Shown piece by piece: positions 6,410 to 8,798 of a stretch of 8,798 bases of DNA. A program made the translations under genes and the position numbers. The first letter of the stretch is position 1, and each line of letters begins with the position of its first letter. The notes beneath the pieces were generated by a model that worked only from the letters and a program-made list of their open reading frames with translations, was not told the origin of the DNA and did not search any database. The DNA is from Pseudomonadota bacterium (GTDB lineage: Bacteria > Pseudomonadota > Gammaproteobacteria > Xanthomonadales > Xanthomonadaceae), in assembly GCA_023439425.1 (NCBI GenBank), contig JAEXNZ010000375.1, forward strand, positions 1-8,798, given 5' to 3'.

Positions 6410-6801
6410 GACTTCGTTCCTCATGTTTACGGGCGGCATCTAACCAGTGCCGTGGGCGACTGGCGATAACACGTTGGTATGTATCTCCCGTAGGCAGCGC
6501 CAGTTAATCAACGCCAGGCATACACCAAGGTGTAGGGGCCTATACCTAGGGACTATTTGAAACTCGGGTTTCGGCGAATAGCGTTCACCGGCACGGACGG
6601 CAGCTTACGCCGCGAAACAGAGGTTGGCGGTGCGGGTTTGTAACGAACTGTAGCCCCCGCCTTGTTGGACAAGATCGCTTACGAATCCAACGGACTATCG
6701 ATACGCAGGCGATACATCAGCGCTGTGAAATGGCTCCAACGCCGATGCAGGCCGCACGTTGCCGCATCACCGGCGCGATTCCATCCCTTATGGAGAACGC
6801 G
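6410..6801. other. Divergent intergenic region between SDR and epoxide hydrolase units
   Basis: About 390 bases with no supported gene. It must hold promoters for both the minus-strand SDR unit and the plus-strand epoxide hydrolase unit. It contains the dyad listed separately at 6521-6547, a GAAAC/GTTTC pair (6559-6572), and a CGATAC direct repeat with an 11-base period (6699-6704, 6710-6715). I found no convincing -35/-10 pair on either strand: TTGAAA at 6557 and TTGGAC at 6665 lack a good -10. In-frame ATGs at 6730 and 6790 exist but have no ribosome binding site. Confidence 0.6.
6521..6547. promoter_or_regulatory. Candidate operator: TACACC-AA-GGTGTA dyad with extra half-site
   Basis: TACACCAAGGTGTA (6521-6534) is a perfect six-base dyad around AA. 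A third half-site TATACC (6541-6546) follows in the same orientation as the first, exactly 20 bases on, about two helical turns. GGTGTA and TATACC also form a second overlapping dyad (arms 6528-6536 and 6539-6547, one mismatch). A looser half-site GGTATG lies at 6476-6481. Such clustered half-sites between divergent genes are typical of a regulator binding site. No regulator gene is in the window, so the protein family cannot be named. Confidence 0.45.
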
Positions 6802-8151
6802 ATGTCGATGTTCGAACCCGAAGCCGTCCCCTCCCCTGCACGCCGCCGTCTGCTCGGCACTGTCGCGATGGCGACCGCCACCGCTGCCCTGCCCGGCTTG
6901 CTCCCCGCTGGCAGCGCCCAGGCTGCTATTCCTGCCGTCACGCGAAAGGCTGTCGGCACCATTGACGCGATCCGCCCGTTCCAGGTGCATCTGCCCGAAG
7001 CCGACCTGGTTGACCTGCGCCGACGGGTGCGCGCCACCCGGTGGCCGGATCGCGAGCTGGTCGCCGACGACTCGCAAGGTCTGCAACTGAGCCGGCTGCA
7101 GGCCCTGGCAAGCTACTGGGGCGGCGACTACGACTGGCGCAGGCTGGAATCGCGGCTCAATGCCCTCCCCCAGTTCATGACCGCCATTGACGGCGTGGAC
7201 ATCCACTTCATCCATGTGCGCTCGCGTCACCCGGGCGCACTGCCGGTGCTGCTCACGCATGGCTGGCCCGGCTCCATCCTTGAGTTCGTGGGCTCAATCG
7301 GGCCGCTGACCGATCCCGTGGCCCATGGCGGGCGCGCGGAGGATGCCTTCGATGTGGTGATTCCGTCCATTCCCGGTTACGGCTTCTCCAGCATCCCCAC
7401 CGAACTGGGCTGGGGACCAGAACGCGTCGGCCGCGCCTGGGACACGCTGATGAAGCGCCTGGGCTACCAGCGTTATGTGTCGCAGGGCGGTGACCACGGC
7501 TCGGTGATCTCGGATGCGATGGGCCGGAATCCCCCGTCCGGCCTGCTCGGCATCCACCTGACCATGCCTGCCACGGTGCCCGCCGAACTGGTGCCGGCCA
7601 TCAACAGTGGTGCACCTGCTCCAGCCGGACTGGCTGCGGACGAACTGCGCGCCTTCACCGCCCTCAGCCAGTTCTTCGGCCGCAACGCCGCCTATGGGGC
7701 GATGATGGTCACGCGTCCGCAGACGATCGGGTACGCGCTCAACGACTCGCCCGTCGGCCTGGCCGCGTGGATGTACGACAAGATCGCGCAGTGGACGGAC
7801 AGCGACGGCGTGCCCGAAGCCGTGCTCGGCCGCGACGCCATTCTGGACGACATCAGCCTGTACTGGCTGACCGGCACCGCCACTGCCGCGGGCCGCTTCT
7901 ATTGGGAAAACAACAACAACAACTTCAGCGCCACCGCGCAGAAGACCACGCAGATCACCGTGCCGGTGGCAGTTTCCGTTTTCCCGGGAGAGATCTACCG
8001 CGCGCCCCGCAGTTGGACCGAGCGCGCCTACCCCACGCTGTACTACTTCACCGAAGCGTCCAAGGGCGGTCACTTCGCCGCCTGGGAACAACCGCAGATC
8101 TTCGCCAACGAACTGCGCGCCGCGTTCCGCCCGCTGCGCACCTCCCGCTGA
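6802..8151 (+). CDS. Tat-exported epoxide hydrolase (EHN-type, alpha/beta hydrolase fold)
   Basis: A 449-residue enzyme expected to open epoxides to diols through an Asp ester intermediate. The ATG at 6802 has GGAGA (6792-6796) five bases upstream; the ORF extends further but without a better site. The N-terminus carries a twin-arginine signal, PARRRLLGTVAM (12-23) with a hydrophobic stretch ending GSAQA near 37-41, so it should be folded in the cytoplasm and exported. Residues 55-165 match the EHN domain of microsomal/juvenile-hormone-type epoxide hydrolases (IRPFQVHLPEADLVDLRRR, WPD, YW..DYDWR). HGWPG (153-157) forms the oxyanion region, the nucleophile is Asp231 in QGGDHG, the acid is Glu397 in FPGE, and the base is His424 in GGHFAAWE. 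All catalytic parts are visible. Five consecutive AAC codons encode Asn370-374. It heads the plus-strand unit, divergent from the SDR. Confidence 0.9.
   Translation: MSMFEPEAVPSPARRRLLGTVAMATATAALPGLLPAGSAQAAIPAVTRKAVGTIDAIRPFQVHLPEADLVDLRRRVRATRWPDRELVADDSQGLQLSRLQALASYWGGDYDWRRLESRLNALPQFMTAIDGVDIHFIHVRSRHPGALPVLLTHGWPGSILEFVGSIGPLTDPVAHGGRAEDAFDVVIPSIPGYGFSSIPTELGWGPERVGRAWDTLMKRLGYQRYVSQGGDHGSVISDAMGRNPPSGLLGIHLTMPATVPAELVPAINSGAPAPAGLAADELRAFTALSQFFGRNAAYGAMMVTRPQTIGYALNDSPVGLAAWMYDKIAQWTDSDGVPEAVLGRDAILDDISLYWLTGTATAAGRFYWENNNNNFSATAQKTTQITVPVAVSVFPGEIYRAPRSWTERAYPTLYYFTEASKGGHFAAWEQPQIFANELRAAFRPLRTSR
7909..7923 (+). repeat. Five-unit AAC microsatellite inside the epoxide hydrolase gene
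   Basis: Five AAC codons in a row give Asn370-374 in the context YWEN...NFS. Trinucleotide runs can change length in-frame by slippage. It falls between the lid and the catalytic acid, after the RFYWEN segment. Confidence 0.7.
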
Positions 8152-8186
8152 TCGCCACCCACCCCTTTCGTAACAGGAGAACGCCC

Positions 8187-8798
8187 ATGCATTCGTCCGA
8201 CCCGACCTCGCGCAAGACCTCCCGCCTGGCACCGATGCTGATCGCTGCCCAGCTGCTGCTGGCCGGCAGTGTCGCCGCTGCCGCCCCCTCCCCTGCCCCT
8301 GCCACCCCCAGCACCCCCGGTGCCCTGGTGGCCAACAAGCATGTCGATGCAGGCGACCTCAACGTCGGCTATGCCGAACTGGGCCCGGCCAAGGGCGAAG
8401 TCATCATCCTGCTGCACGGCTGGCCGTATGACATAAACGCCTACGCAGACGTGGCACCGCGACTGGCGGCGCAGGGTTATCGCGTGATCGTGCCGCACCT
8501 GCGCGGTTACGGCAGCACCACCTTCCGTTCAGCGGATGCACCGCGCAACGGCGAGCCGGCGGCGCTGGGGTCCGACGTGATCGCGCTGATGGACGCCCTG
8601 AAGATCAAGCAGGCCAATCTGGCTGGCTTCGACTGGGGTGCGCGCTCGGCCGACATCGTCGCCGCATTGTGGCCGGAACGGGTCAAGTCGCTGGTGTCGG
8701 TCAGCGGCTACCTGATCGGCAGCCAGGAAGCGGGTCGCAAGCCCCTGCCGCCGGCGGCCGAGCTGCAGTGGTGGTACCAGTTCTACTTCGCCACGGAT
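8187..8798 (+). CDS. Exported Asp-nucleophile alpha/beta hydrolase, epoxide hydrolase/haloalkane dehalogenase-like (partial)
   Basis: The first 204 codons of a gene that continues past the right edge. The ATG at 8187 follows AGGAGA by six to seven bases. Residues 1-33 look like a Sec signal peptide (basic SRKTSRLAP, then MLIAAQLLLAGSVAAAA), followed by a Pro/Ala linker (PSPAPATPSTPG) before the fold. HGWP (77-80) is the oxyanion motif, and the nucleophile elbow reads AGFDWGARSA with Asp149. An Asp in place of Ser at this point is characteristic of epoxide hydrolases, haloalkane dehalogenases and fluoroacetate dehalogenases; RGYGST (106-111) supports the epoxide hydrolase side. The acid and His of the triad lie beyond the window, so the exact subfamily is open. 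It starts 35 nt after the epoxide hydrolase stop and is probably co-transcribed with it. Confidence 0.88.
   Translation, partial: MHSSDPTSRKTSRLAPMLIAAQLLLAGSVAAAAPSPAPATPSTPGALVANKHVDAGDLNVGYAELGPAKGEVIILLHGWPYDINAYADVAPRLAAQGYRVIVPHLRGYGSTTFRSADAPRNGEPAALGSDVIALMDALKIKQANLAGFDWGARSADIVAALWPERVKSLVSVSGYLIGSQEAGRKPLPPAAELQWWYQFYFATD

Noticed and set aside
6555..6660. Possible RNA gene or tRNA in the divergent intergenic region
   Set aside because: Short pairings (GAAAC/GTTTC, GCGGG/CCCGC) exist, but no cloverleaf, TΨC-like motif or extended conserved structure could be built.
6730..6801. Upstream in-frame ATGs (6730, 6790) for the epoxide hydrolase
   Set aside because: They lack ribosome binding sites and would bury the Tat signal behind an extra 4 to 24 residues; the ATG at 6802 has GGAGA upstream.
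7294..8232. A 312-codon minus-strand open frame opposite the epoxide hydrolase
   Set aside because: The plus-strand gene has complete catalytic motifs, while this frame is Gly/Arg/Val-rich with no family features.

Overview
The window is high-GC, densely coded bacterial DNA. It reads as a Gram-negative proteobacterium: there is an HlyB/HlyD-type secretion apparatus, a lipoprotein, and Sec and Tat signal peptides. Codon use and gene style suggest a free-living environmental gamma- or betaproteobacterium, perhaps near Xanthomonas/Stenotrophomonas, but no rRNA or housekeeping marker is present to settle this. No RNA gene, CRISPR array, insertion sequence or integrase was seen.

Left part (1-4620, all minus strand): a type I secretion operon. 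In transcription order it encodes an HlyB-family ABC transporter (4549-2369), an HlyD-family membrane fusion protein (2372-954, start overlapping the transporter stop by 4 nt), a small lipoprotein of unknown function (890-297), and a protein cut by the window edge (251-1). The first 83 residues of this last protein look like the start of a lipase-like domain; it is the probable exported substrate. A perfect TTGACA -35 hexamer lies upstream of the transporter. No TolC-type outer membrane partner is in the window.

Middle (4776-6409, minus strand): a two-gene unit of a cytoplasmic short-chain dehydrogenase/reductase followed 26 nt later by a Sec-exported serine alpha/beta hydrolase. A long perfect inverted repeat (4711-4769) sits just past the hydrolase stop, between this unit and the secretion operon.

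Right part (6802-8798, plus strand): a Tat-exported epoxide hydrolase with an EHN-type N-terminal domain, followed 35 nt later by a second exported Asp-nucleophile alpha/beta hydrolase that runs off the window. The two units diverge from a 392-nt intergenic region (6410-6801) that holds a clear dyad, TACACC-AA-GGTGTA, plus related half-sites: a candidate shared operator. Together the four genes look like an accessory module for modifying epoxide-, ester- or halogen-containing small molecules, with three of the four products exported.

The most interesting candidate system is the secretion operon with its lipoprotein plus lipase-like passenger. That layout would fit a secreted toxin/immunity pair or a passenger with a dedicated accessory lipoprotein, but this is a hypothesis.
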